A stretch of 64,000 bases of DNA from Isoetes taiwanensis (lineage: Eukaryota; Streptophyta; Lycopodiopsida; Isoetales; Isoetaceae). Location: the NCBI GenBank assembly GCA_021234155.1, contig JAJEKV010000092.1:2058561-2122560 (forward strand), written 5' to 3'. Shown piece by piece: positions 33,564 through 44,329 of this stretch (position 1 is the stretch's first letter; every line of letters begins with the position of its first letter). Made by a program: the position numbers and the translations under genes. The notes beneath the pieces are model-generated. The model saw only the letters and a program-made list of their open reading frames with translations. It searched no databases and was not told the origin of the DNA.

Positions 33564-36500
33564 ATTCTAGGGAACAAGATGCGGACAAAGGAGGGAGTCA
33601 AGACAATAGAAGAGCAAGGACCGTTCAAGGGATAAAATGAACGAATAAAGTGGAAAAAGACGAAATGCAAGATGAAAAATAGAGGAATAGGAGATTATAA
33701 TGAAATTGATGGAATAAAGGATCGGGAATAGAGGACTGAGCAAAATTGGGATAAAGGAGCTAAAGTCACAAATGCGAATGTCTAAAAAGCCCTCAAGGGC
33801 ATTCACGAGATACTAAGAATCTATGATAGAAGGGAGAGTATAGGCCCTCATAAGGGCATCCATGAGGATCACTGAGAACATAAGACCACACATTAAGACA
33901 AGAGGACCAAAGCACAACAAATCAAAAGATATCGAGGAATGAAAAATCAAATGAAGGGGACATCGTGAGATACATGGAGTAAGAACAAATAGAGCAATTG
34001 GTACCACTGATGCAGCAAAGGTTGAATGGGACGAGACATTTATGCAAAAGGGAAGGAAGAAGGAGGGAAAGTCATGAGGTAAAAGAAATAGAGCAAGCGT
34101 AGGAAGTATCAAATGAAACTACAGGCAGGAGAGAAGGGAAAGAAATGAGCCATATCTAACTAAACCAACGAACTGTGTAATCGCATAAATAAATTAGCGA
34201 TGACTAGGAACCCCATAACCTGCATAACGAAATCAAGAAATTCCAAGAGGAAAACAATGTGAAATGGACAAACAAATGAGCATCCCTCAACTAAGAAACC
34301 TATGGTGCCAAGGATGCTACCATAGACTGCAAAGATAGAAATACATGGAATAGCCAAGCAAAGAATTAGACATTCGACCGAAGTTACTTTATGCCCAAAT
34401 GGATGCTCCCACCCTAAAGAATGAAAAATGTTAGTGAAAATGCTCATGTGTAAAGTGAACTCACCTGTAGAAAATGCAAAAACCAAAGAGCAAATTGAAA
34501 TAGATAACCGTGAAAATAGTGTATCCCAATACATCCAATTTCCATCATGTTATCAAGGATATATAAACCCCTGCCATTTACTAAACATGTCCAGGATTTG
34601 GCAACACTTGTATGAGGTGGCATATCGCAAGTACTTGACAAGTCCAAGATGAGGGAATCAATGCATGGGTCGAGCAATATCAAAACGGATCATTTAGCGA
34701 ATAACAAGGGGGACAAACGGGACTTGACAAGTGCATGTACATATGTACTTTACAAATGAACTATTTTAGCCAATAAAATATAACATAGAATATGCACTTT
34801 AAAAAAAAATGAACCATGTAATTACCGAGATAAATGCCAGGGCGTAGCAGAAGATGCATGTACACATGAACTATAGAGCTAACGATAGAATATGTAATCT
34901 AAAACAAACTACCCAGATAATGACATAAAACATGGCAAAGATGAGACTATAGTGCATGCATGGACTACAATTTCGAATTTCCGATACCAAGCCAACTTAA
35001 GTAGAAAAACCATCGCATGATAAGACCAGAAAAACAAAGCTAAAAGATTGAGCCAGCATAAATCCAACCTATCTTAGAACTGGGTACATGGTTATCGCAC
35101 ATGTATAAACGCACTACTGGAGAATAGAGAATACTCGAGGAACAAAGAAATCCGCAAGGACCTAGAGGAGGCATCCACGGAATACAATTTCAAGGAAAAG
35201 AAATATATAAACAAATATGAGCTCAATTTAGGGCATTCGATAGCAAAAAAGCTTGAACCTGTACAAGTGGTCGAGGCACCCTATGTGCTAGCCGCCGGAC
35301 CGAGACTAAGATGCCAAACAACAACAAAATCTTAAAAAATATAAAAGCTTACGAGAAAGGGAGCCTGATGTAGTTGAGTCGACAATATAAGCACCAAACA
35401 CTGTGTAAAATATACTTGCTTAATCCAAGATGAATGAAAAGCTATATCTCATTCTATTCTATTCTATTCTATTCTATTATATTCTATTCTATTCTATTCT
35501 ATTCTATTCTATTCTATTCTATTCTATTCTATTCTTCAATAAACATAGCTTGTTAATGCCTGGGCCTTAAGCAACCTCGTGTTGAAGGGACAAGCCAGAG
35601 CCGGAACAATCATATTTAGTGGAAAATAACCAAGCAAACCATTAAGAAAACCATGCAACACGTAAAAATTGGGTGGGATACCGGCATCCAAAAAAACCCT
35701 TAGAACCAACAACCCTCATGGGAATACCTCAAACCAAGCCTGCCTCAAAGTGAAACACAAGCAAACCAAAATGCTTCCCACACCAAAAAAGCCTAATCTT
35801 TATGACCTAACAACTCGACAAGATTCATGAAACCATGTCCAAACAAACCAACCTATGCAACAAACTGAAAAAATAGGAAAACATGATATAAGAATAAGGA
35901 TTGACTGTTCATAAAAAATACAAAAAAGCATCTAGGCTATGTTGTACTGGATCCAGGAAGCATGACAACAGACCCTAGACTCAAAACACCTCAAAAACCA
36001 ATAAAGCCTTATAAAACCAAACTAAACAGCACAATCCAAGGACACCTAAAGCATCTAAGCTATGCTTTCAATCTAGAAACATAAGACCCAAGACCTTGGA
36101 ATCCAACCTTATCTAACTTAAAGGACAAACTGAAAGCAAGAACTCCTTTCCAACAAAACAAAATGACATGTTTAAAACACGAAATTAAGGGACACGCACC
36201 CCAACCTATGAAGATCCAGCAAAAAAAAAGGGGGATGGACGGAGCAAGACCCCAGGCCAACATGCCAACCTTACGAGCATAAAACAAGAAGAGCAACCAA
36301 AAAGCACTATGTTATAAAAGATCCATCTCTTAGATACCAACTACAAATAAGCCTAAGCAACATATCTTCACATAACCCAGGCAAGAACTAGGCATCCAAG
36401 GAATTGATGGTGTAAGACCCAAGACTGACCCTAGACTCCAAGCTCATGCACATCAACGACAACTGAACAAAGGAGAACCATCAAACAAGAAAATTGTCAT

Positions 36501-37801
36501 TGAAATGAATCTAGACCGACAACTCCGAGATAGAAAAGTTGAGGTGTTCGAATATTTACAACATAAAAAGTAGGTACTGTGCAAGCATGGGCAAACACAA
36601 CTATACCTGGATGGACGAAACTAAGAAGGTTCAAAAACAACCCTAGACCAACAAAGCATCTAAAGACATCTCTAACAACCAAGTCTGGCTCAAAGCAAGA
36701 TGTACAAGCACAAAAATGCACTCCACAAAAACAACTTGACAAAATAAACAAGGCCCAAACAAAACAACCTATGCAACAATTTGGCAGACTACAAGTGCAA
36801 CAAAAATCTTGAAAGCATCTAGGCATCTGCAACAAAAAGTTTCTAAGGCATCCAAGATCCAAAAAGATTAACAAACTTCCTGTTGATTCCAAACATTGTC
36901 AACGCTTCACAAATTTCTCACCCACAAGTTGATGCCCACAAGATTTGAACCTGCAAATCCACAATAAGAGACCAAAGGCACAACCAATGTATCCACACAA
37001 TAAGATATTAGTTTTGTAAACTAAATGTTTATTTTATTGTGTTTATTCCTGCAGAAACCTAGCAAAAAGCATAAACCTGTACACAGATGTAGCCACCACC
37101 CATAGATCTGACCTGCTCAAGGACGGTGGCCCACTTGCCCGAAGCAGTTTGAAAAACTAGGGAAGTCGTCCATATCCATCCATTTTTAAAACGGCATGAC
37201 AAGCAAATCCGGTCCCAACACCCACAAAGGGATTCTTACCCTGCATGATCAGAGAAAAGCATCCACTCCAAGAGGAGCTCAAACATAAATCAGGTTCCAA
37301 CTCAAAAACCGTCCTATTTCAGGTCGCAGATAAATGCAAGCAAACAAAGCTGGGTCCTGATTCATATGGCAAAAGCAGGAGATCATGCCAGGACCAGCTA
37401 GATATGCTAATGTTGGACCTCCAACTCCAGCCCAGCCGAACCCAAGCAACCACCAAATGAGGAAGGAATTTAGAATTTTGGAAAAAACTGTCAACAAAGG
37501 TTATGAATCCAGTAGAAGTGAGGATTACATATTGCTTGAATGCCAGAAAAGCTTGTGAAGTGATGCAGAATTAAGAGGGAGATGATCTAGTACTAAGTAG
37601 AAACTAAAGAAACTGCATAGAGAAGAAGGAGAAATTTAGCTAATGAGAATGACTGACATAGAAAAACTTTGTACAACAGCAAGATTCAGCTCAGAGGCTT
37701 GTGTCAAAGAAAGCTTGGGTCTAAAAAGAGAGCTGGCACTAAAACTGGCATCCCTATCCCTAGAATGATGGTTCTCTTCTATATAAGAAGAGAACCATAG
37801 C
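33564..37801. mobile_element. Helentron-like non-autonomous element, unit 3 (4.2 kb)
   Basis: Left end ATTCTAGGGAA at 33564; inverted CCCTAGAAT at 37758-37766; terminal hairpin 37768-37798; end AGC at 37801. The hairpin is base-for-base that of unit 2. The first ~300 bp (33594-33885) are clearly related to the repeated module at 8556-8880 and 9268-9560, including TATAGGCCCTCATAAGGGCA. The left flank ends in T, as for unit 1. Interior: purine-biased plus strand, no recognisable frame, and a pentamer array at 35451. There is no obvious target-site duplication. Confidence 0.6.
35451..35535. repeat. (ATTCT)17 microsatellite
   Basis: 85 bp of tandem ATTCT with one variant unit (ATTAT). It uses the same pentamer as the LINE tails but is not preceded by the LINE 3' UTR consensus. 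Confidence 0.95.
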
Positions 37802-37850
37802 ATTGTTCGTTTCAGTAATATAATGTATATGAGAAATTTATTGCGGCTCT

Positions 37851-38000
37851 CAACTCTCCTTCAACATAAAAGCACATTAACGCATCACAATTTTATTACA
37901 AATAACCATGCATTGAAACATTTCTCTTTCTCAATTCTCCTTCAACATAAAAGCATATTCAGACATCACAATTTTATTACAAATAACCATGCATCATGCA
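37851..38000. repeat. 81-bp tandem duplication (two copies)
   Basis: CAACTCTCCTTCAACATAAA at 37851 and CAATTCTCCTTCAACATAAA at 37932 start two similar copies that both run through ATTACAAATAACCATGCAT. Confidence 0.9.
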
Positions 38001-39504
38001 TCAAGGAACTTTGCAATTTATATTTTCAAAGTGCTTGAAACATTGTGGAAGGCACATTAATAGATGAACAAATTGAAAACAACTATCATACTCTTTGATA
38101 ATTGAAATTGAACTGCTGGAGCTTCTCTTATGCATCTATCATGTAAAAAGAATGATGCACACATTGTGATGTCAAGAGTTATGATGTCAAGACGTTTCGA
38201 ATATTGGTGCTCAAGTGATTATGTAAATTGATGGGTATCTTATCTTCCAACATTCCAACAGATATTGACATTTCGTCACCTGAATACTCTATAATGCAAG
38301 AGTATTTAATTGTTTTTATTTGATTGGCAATTCATATGCTAGAGATGTGGACGTTAGATTTGAGAAATTGTTGTCTGCATTGCCTTGTTGTGGGACCAGA
38401 TTTGGCATCGTGGTTATCAGCGGTTCACTTCACGAGCTTCCTCCTCCTTGCTTTTTAATGTCACGTTGCTTCCTATATGGAATACAGCAAGCAACCAATG
38501 AATATTGGTGTCTTTATGGGAAACAAAATAATCTAGCATGGCTGGCTATATTTTTTCTAGAGACAGCTTGTTTAAATAAAGGTTTTTCCAATATCAAGAA
38601 AAATTTATGGTATGTCCAAACACTTGAGTTCCATATAAAAATAACCTGCTTATGGATTGAGCGAGCCAAGCAGTACAATGGAGGTATTGAACTAAGTTGT
38701 TTTAGAGCTCTGCACAAAAGACATAACGTTAGAATGATAGGGGAAAACTTAAAAGACCCCCCTTTTTATTGCATCTGATTTGCAATCTTGCCCTTGTACA
38801 GCTGTCATTGTAAACGTATGTCCATCATGAGAGCTGATCATCATGCATTCATGACGTCGGCTCATTAAAGAACATATGTTTAACAAATAATAAGAGCCTG
38901 TTAAGAGGCAATATAGAATGAAAAAGATCATGCCTAATATGGCTGCAAAATGAAAAAATTCAATGCATATAACAACACATCCAAGTAGTAGCCAACTCAA
39001 TGACAGGTGTAATTACCTCCATGCCATCATTCCTTTGTAGAACTAGAGAATATGTAGCCTGCGCTTTTCCATCCAATATATGTAAATCATAAGCTTATCT
39101 GATGGTTTCTAGCAGGGAGATAGAGAATGCATTTTCATACCACAACAACTCGATCCAGTTTGAGTTTTAATGGAAACATGACCACACATCAATGACATCA
39201 ACTATTAGTTCTGCAGCTACATCTTTGCAAGCTTCTGCAAATAAGTTTGCCTTCTCATGTTCATTTTGGAAGTTTTTTTATCCATTTTAAAGTTGGCCTC
39301 GCACAATATAACATCCTTTTTTACAGATCTAAATAAGTCCGTGTTTTAAAAACATTTACCTTAATCTGAGCAGCCTTTCTGGTTTTGATACGCTAGAGAA
39401 TATCTCAGTTGAGCTATCTTCATCTCATAAGGACATGGCACATAAATATGACAACCCACCCCTCTTCTACTCAGGCAGAGGCATGCATGCTGTAGAGCTT
39501 ACAA
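38001..39504. other. No gene recognised
   Basis: A 152-codon plus-strand frame at 38320-38778 has no recognisable domain and ordinary noncoding composition around it. Not called as a gene. Confidence 0.45.
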
Positions 39505-39780
39505 GATGCTAGTCGGCGCCGACCCACTGTTGGAACAGAATCAAAATATATTCTATAGGATCATGGCCAGTTCTTCCTTGAATCATGCTATTTTGCATTA
39601 AAATGAGTCTACAAATTTGGGCATTTTGCAAGCACAAACTTGGGCATTTCTGAGGCGAATCAAAGTATGGGCTTGGGCATTGTGCATCTAAGCACAAACT
39701 TGGGCATTTCTAGAGTGAGCCAAAGCTGAAGCATTTTGCAAACTGAGCTTATTCTAAGCGAGTCGGCACCGACCCACTAA
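39505..39780. repeat. Segment bounded by AGTCGGC(G/A)CCGACCCACT direct repeats
   Basis: Near-identical 18-bp direct repeats, each containing the 12-bp palindrome GTCGGCGCCGAC or its one-base variant, lie at 39511-39528 and 39760-39777. Between them GCACAAACTTGGGCATTTCT occurs twice, in tandem. Confidence 0.7.
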
Positions 39781-40506
39781 TTGTGTATTGAAGCAGAGCC
39801 TCAAAAACGCACTCTAAAAGACGCAGTGGCCACAAAACTCAAAGACGCAGCCGCAACGATCGACCTCCAGTCGATGCCGACTAGCCATCTCGACCTATGT
39901 TTCCTCCTTGTCTCCTTTGTTTCGACCTTGTTTCTGTTTCAACCTTGTTTCAGTTTGGCCTTGAGATTTTTATTTTAGTTCATTTTTTGCAACAAATTTT
40001 ATAAAGCTAACCTTTGTTCCCCAAGTTCCCAAGTTCAACATTTGTTCTAGGATCGAGAGTTTTACGATGTGGACAAGACTTGCTAGCTCTAATGTCTTAA
40101 ATTGTTTAAAGTAACCATTTCTTTTTGTTTCATTTTATGATTCTTCGATGGAAAAGTTGAAATATAGCTAATTATGAATTTAATGTTAACCAAGAGACCA
40201 ATAATGACTTTTAAACGTTTAACATAGAGCACGTTTTGACGTTGAGTGAATTTTAATGATGATTTTTAAACGTTAATGTAAAGTACATTCTAATGTTGAA
40301 AATGAAAGAATGTCATGTCTTCAAGATGCCTACTAGAGTTGATCTGGCGAACCAAATGCGGCCTCAACAACATCATGGGTTCACTTTGGCCATGTAAAGC
40401 ATATCAGTGGGTGGACAACAATGGCATGTCATGTGTATGATCCGATGTAAGTAGGACTTCTCATAATGTGTTTACTATATTGCAACCTTTATGACTAATA
40501 CTAGGA
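39781..40506. other. No gene recognised
   Basis: AT-rich spacer. Paired copies of 'tttttaaacgtt' words near 40210 and 40265 suggest an old small duplication. Confidence 0.45.
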
Positions 40507-40516
40507 TTCTTTAGTT

Positions 40517-41919
40517 TTTTTTTTTGAGGAACGTGTTTTACTTCATATTATACACTCAAAATATTACAAAGTACTTCCAGAAGTAAGAAATGTCCCTGGA
40601 GCATCAATCACTTTTAGATGATCACTCCATATTGGAAGTTTAATACGATCAGGCCAATTGGAGATCTGAAAGCAATTATACAACTTCTTACGAATTTCTT
40701 GAAGCACCACCTGAGAAGAAACACGCTTATCATAAAAGACCTTTCTTCGCCTTCGCTTCCATACACTCCATATTATCCAAGACTTTGCCATGTGAAATGC
40801 AATCCTTTTAGAAGCAGTCCACTGATTTGGATAAATACCCAAAAGAAAGTGCTGACTATCCAAAGATACTCCAAAAAGAGAATGCAGCCAGGACCTAAGA
40901 CTACTCAGCTCTGCACACAAATATAAACAATGCTCCAATGTTTCAATGCACCGCTCACACATTGGGCAAAGTGGGCTTACTCCCGGCTTAAAGCGATGAA
41001 CCATCTCATTAACTCTCAAAGAGCGATGAATCACCTGCCAAAGTAGAACATTTACCTTTGGAGGATTATATTTAGACCAAACAAGGTTCCAGATGGATTG
41101 CCATTGAGAAGGCAAAGTCTGTAAGTGCTGCCCAAGGGAGCTCAATTCTCACACCTCGCTTATGAAAAACCATACACTTCTTTACTGATTGTTCAAGTAA
41201 CTTCATACCTGGTGATGCACAATCATCTTTCAACAAACTGAACAATAGCTTAGAAGCTAAGACCTTACCCTGTAAAGAAAGATCCAACATACCAAGTCCT
41301 CCTTGTTGTTTAAACAACATACATTTCTTCCACGCCACCTTCACAGTGCCTCCTTGATCGGTACACCAGACAAAATCTCTTACAATCTTTTTTATCTCTG
41401 CAAACTTAGAAGATGGAGCCAATAGAACCGAAACCAAATAAATATGCGTATTGTTCAATACTGACTTAGCTACTTGAATTCTACCTGCCAAGGATAACTT
41501 TGAACCTCTCCACCAAATCAGTTGCCTTTGTAAATTTAAGATAATTTCATCCTATGCTTCATTCATGTCAATATCTAGACCAAAAGGGACTCCTAGAAGC
41601 TTTGTCTTTGCAGATGGTACAACAACCTTCCAGGCATACTCATATAAAAAATGCGGAACTGCTTCCTTCCCCACCCATAAAGCACTACACTTAGCCCAAT
41701 TAAGGAGACAACCAGATGCAATTGAAAATATATCCAAAATCTTTTTGATTATCTGCACATTATTCTCTTCACCATCCACTAGCAAGAAGGTATCGTCTGC
41801 AAACTGATTAACCAAAACCTGTTCACCGTCCACCAATAATAACCCCTTTACCAAACCATCCTTTTCAGCCTCATGCAGTAGTTGCGAAAGTCCTTCTGCC
41901 ACTATAGTAAACTTAGTTC
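40517..41919 (-). pseudogene. 5'-truncated, poly(A)-tailed LINE (RT palm to C-terminal zinc knuckle)
   Basis: The minus strand carries three overlapping frames. 41905-41552 is RT palm with the catalytic F-A-D-D. 41491-41072 is a connection region with W-C-T-D-Q-G-G and W-K-K-C. 41145-40564 is the C-terminal zf-RVT-like domain, with V-L-L-W-Q-V-I-H-R-S-L-R and C-P-M-C-E-R-C followed by E-H-C. Frame breaks make it inactive. A poly-T run (40515-40525) is the poly(A) tail. TTCTTTAGTT at 40507-40516 and 41920-41929 is a 10-bp target-site duplication. The last ~540 bp match the plus-strand copy at 62990-63551 closely. Confidence 0.88.
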
Positions 41920-41929
41920 TTCTTTAGTT

Positions 41930-42639
41930 GTTTACTTACATTGTCAACTTATGGCTATGGTCTTGACTAAGATACATGGTCTAAAAACAATAGCAATACC
42001 GTGAGATGAAAACAGAAAAGGTCGGAATCTCAAAAAAAGATTTGGATAAAACAGAATAAAATATTGGCTTTTAAAGGTTTTCCTCCAGCACAATTTCATG
42101 GTTTTATGGCTGATGAGGCCTAGACAAATTGGAATTCTATTCAAAGGTCTTCCTCAATAATAAAACATATCCAGAGAAGGCAAGATCTTGTGTTCTTTAC
42201 TTTGACCAATTAGGCAAACCAAGAAGCACCTCAGACTCTGAGAACAGGCGACAGTTCTTGAACCATTGCAAAACCTGAAGGCTATGTCGTAGCTTTGAGG
42301 AAGCAAAAAACCAATTTCATTTCATTCTTGGGTGGCTTCCATTAAAGCCATCAAGTTCAGATGCCATTGCATTATCTTCATAGTTAGCATGGTGGCAATA
42401 AAGGGTCGGCAGATGGGGGAATTTTATGAAACCCGTAAGCAATATAGCAACTGCAACGCATATCCCTGATAGAAATCTCTTTGAATCTAGACACGAAAGT
42501 TGGATGGCTGCAACTAGCTATAACTTTTGTTTAGTATCATGCTTCTCCAAGGATATTATTCTCATTGTGCTTTAGTTTTCTACTATAAAAAAAAAGACCA
42601 AAGTGCCCATGAAAAAAGACCTTATATAAATTTACGCTC
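41930..42639. other. No gene recognised
   Basis: Short frames only; nothing supported. Confidence 0.45.
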
Positions 42640-43065
42640 ATGTAAAAAGGGAAGGTAAAAAGGGCATGGGGAAACGGGAGGGGAAAAAGAAAAAGGGAAG
42701 GGAAAAGGGGGAAGAGGGAAAGGGTGGGAAAAGGAGGAAAAGAGAAAGAAAAATAGGCCTGGAAAAAAGCGAAAGAGTAAAAGGTTGAGGAAAAGTGAAG
42801 GCATGGAAAAATGATGGGGAAAAGAGAAGGCATGGAAAAAGGGAAAGGGAAAAGGGCAAAGAAAAAAGAGAAGAGGGAAAAGGTGGGGAAATGAGCAAAA
42901 GAGAAGGGAAAAAGGTTATCGGGAAAATAGAAATGGGTGGGAAAACAAGGAAACATGTGAAAAACGAGAAACAAAGGAAAAGAAAAAAAATGTAGAGAAA
43001 ATAAAAATAAAAATGGAAATGCGGGATAGAGCAAAAGGGAAGGGAATAAGGCTTTTCTCACTGCA
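42640..43065. repeat. Long homopurine tract (about 400 bp)
   Basis: The plus strand is almost wholly A/G, built from GGGAAAAGGG-like words with scattered CATGG or T interruptions. The mirror character favours intramolecular triplex (H-DNA). The minus-strand open frames here (Phe/Pro/Ser/Leu only) are a composition artefact. Confidence 0.9.
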
Positions 43066-43104
43066 GCCCAAAGCATTTACAGCTCTCAACTTATACCCAG
43101 CAAC

Positions 43105-43430
43105 ACTGGGCACCATTTCTAGTAGAGTAGAATAAAATAGGATAGAATAGAATAGAATAGAATAGAATAGAATAGAATAGAATAGTTTTTGTCGTCCACG
43201 GAGATTAATCGGCCTAAGGGACCCAATGAAATGCCCAATGACCCACATAGACGAATCGGCCTATGGGACTTAATGAAATGACCAATCGGCCTATAGGACC
43301 CAATGAAAGAGCATTTGTAGCTCTCATAAGATTCTACTGCAACCCAATAAAAGGACCAATCGGCCTATGGGGCCCAATGAAAGGATCAATTGGCTTATGG
43401 GACCCAATGAAAGAGCACTTGTAGCTCACA
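43105..43430 (-). mobile_element. LINE 3' end with (TATTC)n tail and amplified 3' UTR minisatellite
   Basis: On the minus strand, CTCCGTGGACGACAAAAACTA runs into TATTC pentamers (43123-43187), the ending also seen at 30090-30135 and 62600-62635. Upstream in minus sense (43205-43420) the 3' UTR segment with core CGGCCTATGGGACCCAATGA (plus strand) occurs five times, with related partial copies. Confidence 0.8.
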
Positions 43431-44329
43431 AGATTCTAGTCCACATCGCCTCTAGCTCTCGCAAGATTCTAGTGCACATCAAAAGGATGTGGTGAGTCTC
43501 CATCAGCTCCTATCTTCTGTTCAAGCCCATTCCAAAAATCTCCTTCAGGTCTTATCTTCAATTCAAGCCCATCCCAAAAGAGTTCCGACAACAGCTGGAA
43601 ATTAACCTCCTCCCCATAAGGTTGAACCCCCCAAACCCTCCCATGCAGCCACTAAGTGCAGGCATTGGTCATGTCTTAAAGCCGTTCTTTGAACCTTCAA
43701 TAGCCCCTTAGCTCTTTAATCCCCTCTCATATCCTACAATCCCAAATCTCCCAGGCACCCATGGAAACTTTTGTAGCCGCCTCCCCATGTCTCAGGGACG
43801 GGAATTCTGAGGGCCATGCCCATCAAGCCACAGCAGCCCAGTATGAGACCCAGACCCGTGCCCAGACCCAAACCCAAACCTAGACCTAGTCACCTGACAA
43901 GATCGTCTGGGAGGAGCATACAGATGGCCCGCCACGCAAATGGCCCAGACCCGATAGTAAAAGCAATGGAGAAGATGCTTCCATGCTGAAGGAGGCCCGC
44001 ACAAAGGCTCAGTCGGCACAGGCTAATGGATGCAGCCCTAATGCAGCAGCACACCAGGCATTCACGGAAAGTTGGAGGCAAATAAAAGCGACTATTGAGG
44101 GTAACACAGCTAGGATTGCGAGCCTGGAAGAACAAATGAAATCCTCGATTCCCCATATGTTCAAAGGGCAATAACTACAGAGATAGGTCATGCCCAAGAA
44201 ATTTAGCATCTTGGGGACCCCGAGTGTGATAGGAGATGCAAAATAAAGACCTCTGATTAGGGAAAAAGAACTAATCTCTAGACGAATTGTATTGTGACTC
44301 GACAATGCAGGCAGAGTTGCTTAATTAGG
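43431..44329. other. No intact gene; possible LINE 5' debris
   Basis: A plus-strand frame at 43983-44174 is Ala/Lys/Glu-rich, with a possible short coiled coil (N-T-A-R-I-A-S-L-E-E-Q). It could be decayed ORF1 material of the LINE that follows. A CCCAGACCC-like short tandem lies at 43840-43890. Confidence 0.35.

Noticed and set aside
38320-38778. 152-codon plus-strand open frame
   Set aside because: No family resemblance, no splice or promoter context; compatible with chance in AT-rich DNA.
42537-43076. Long minus-strand open frame made almost only of Phe, Leu, Pro and Ser
   Set aside because: It is the pyrimidine strand of a homopurine tract; lack of stops follows from composition.
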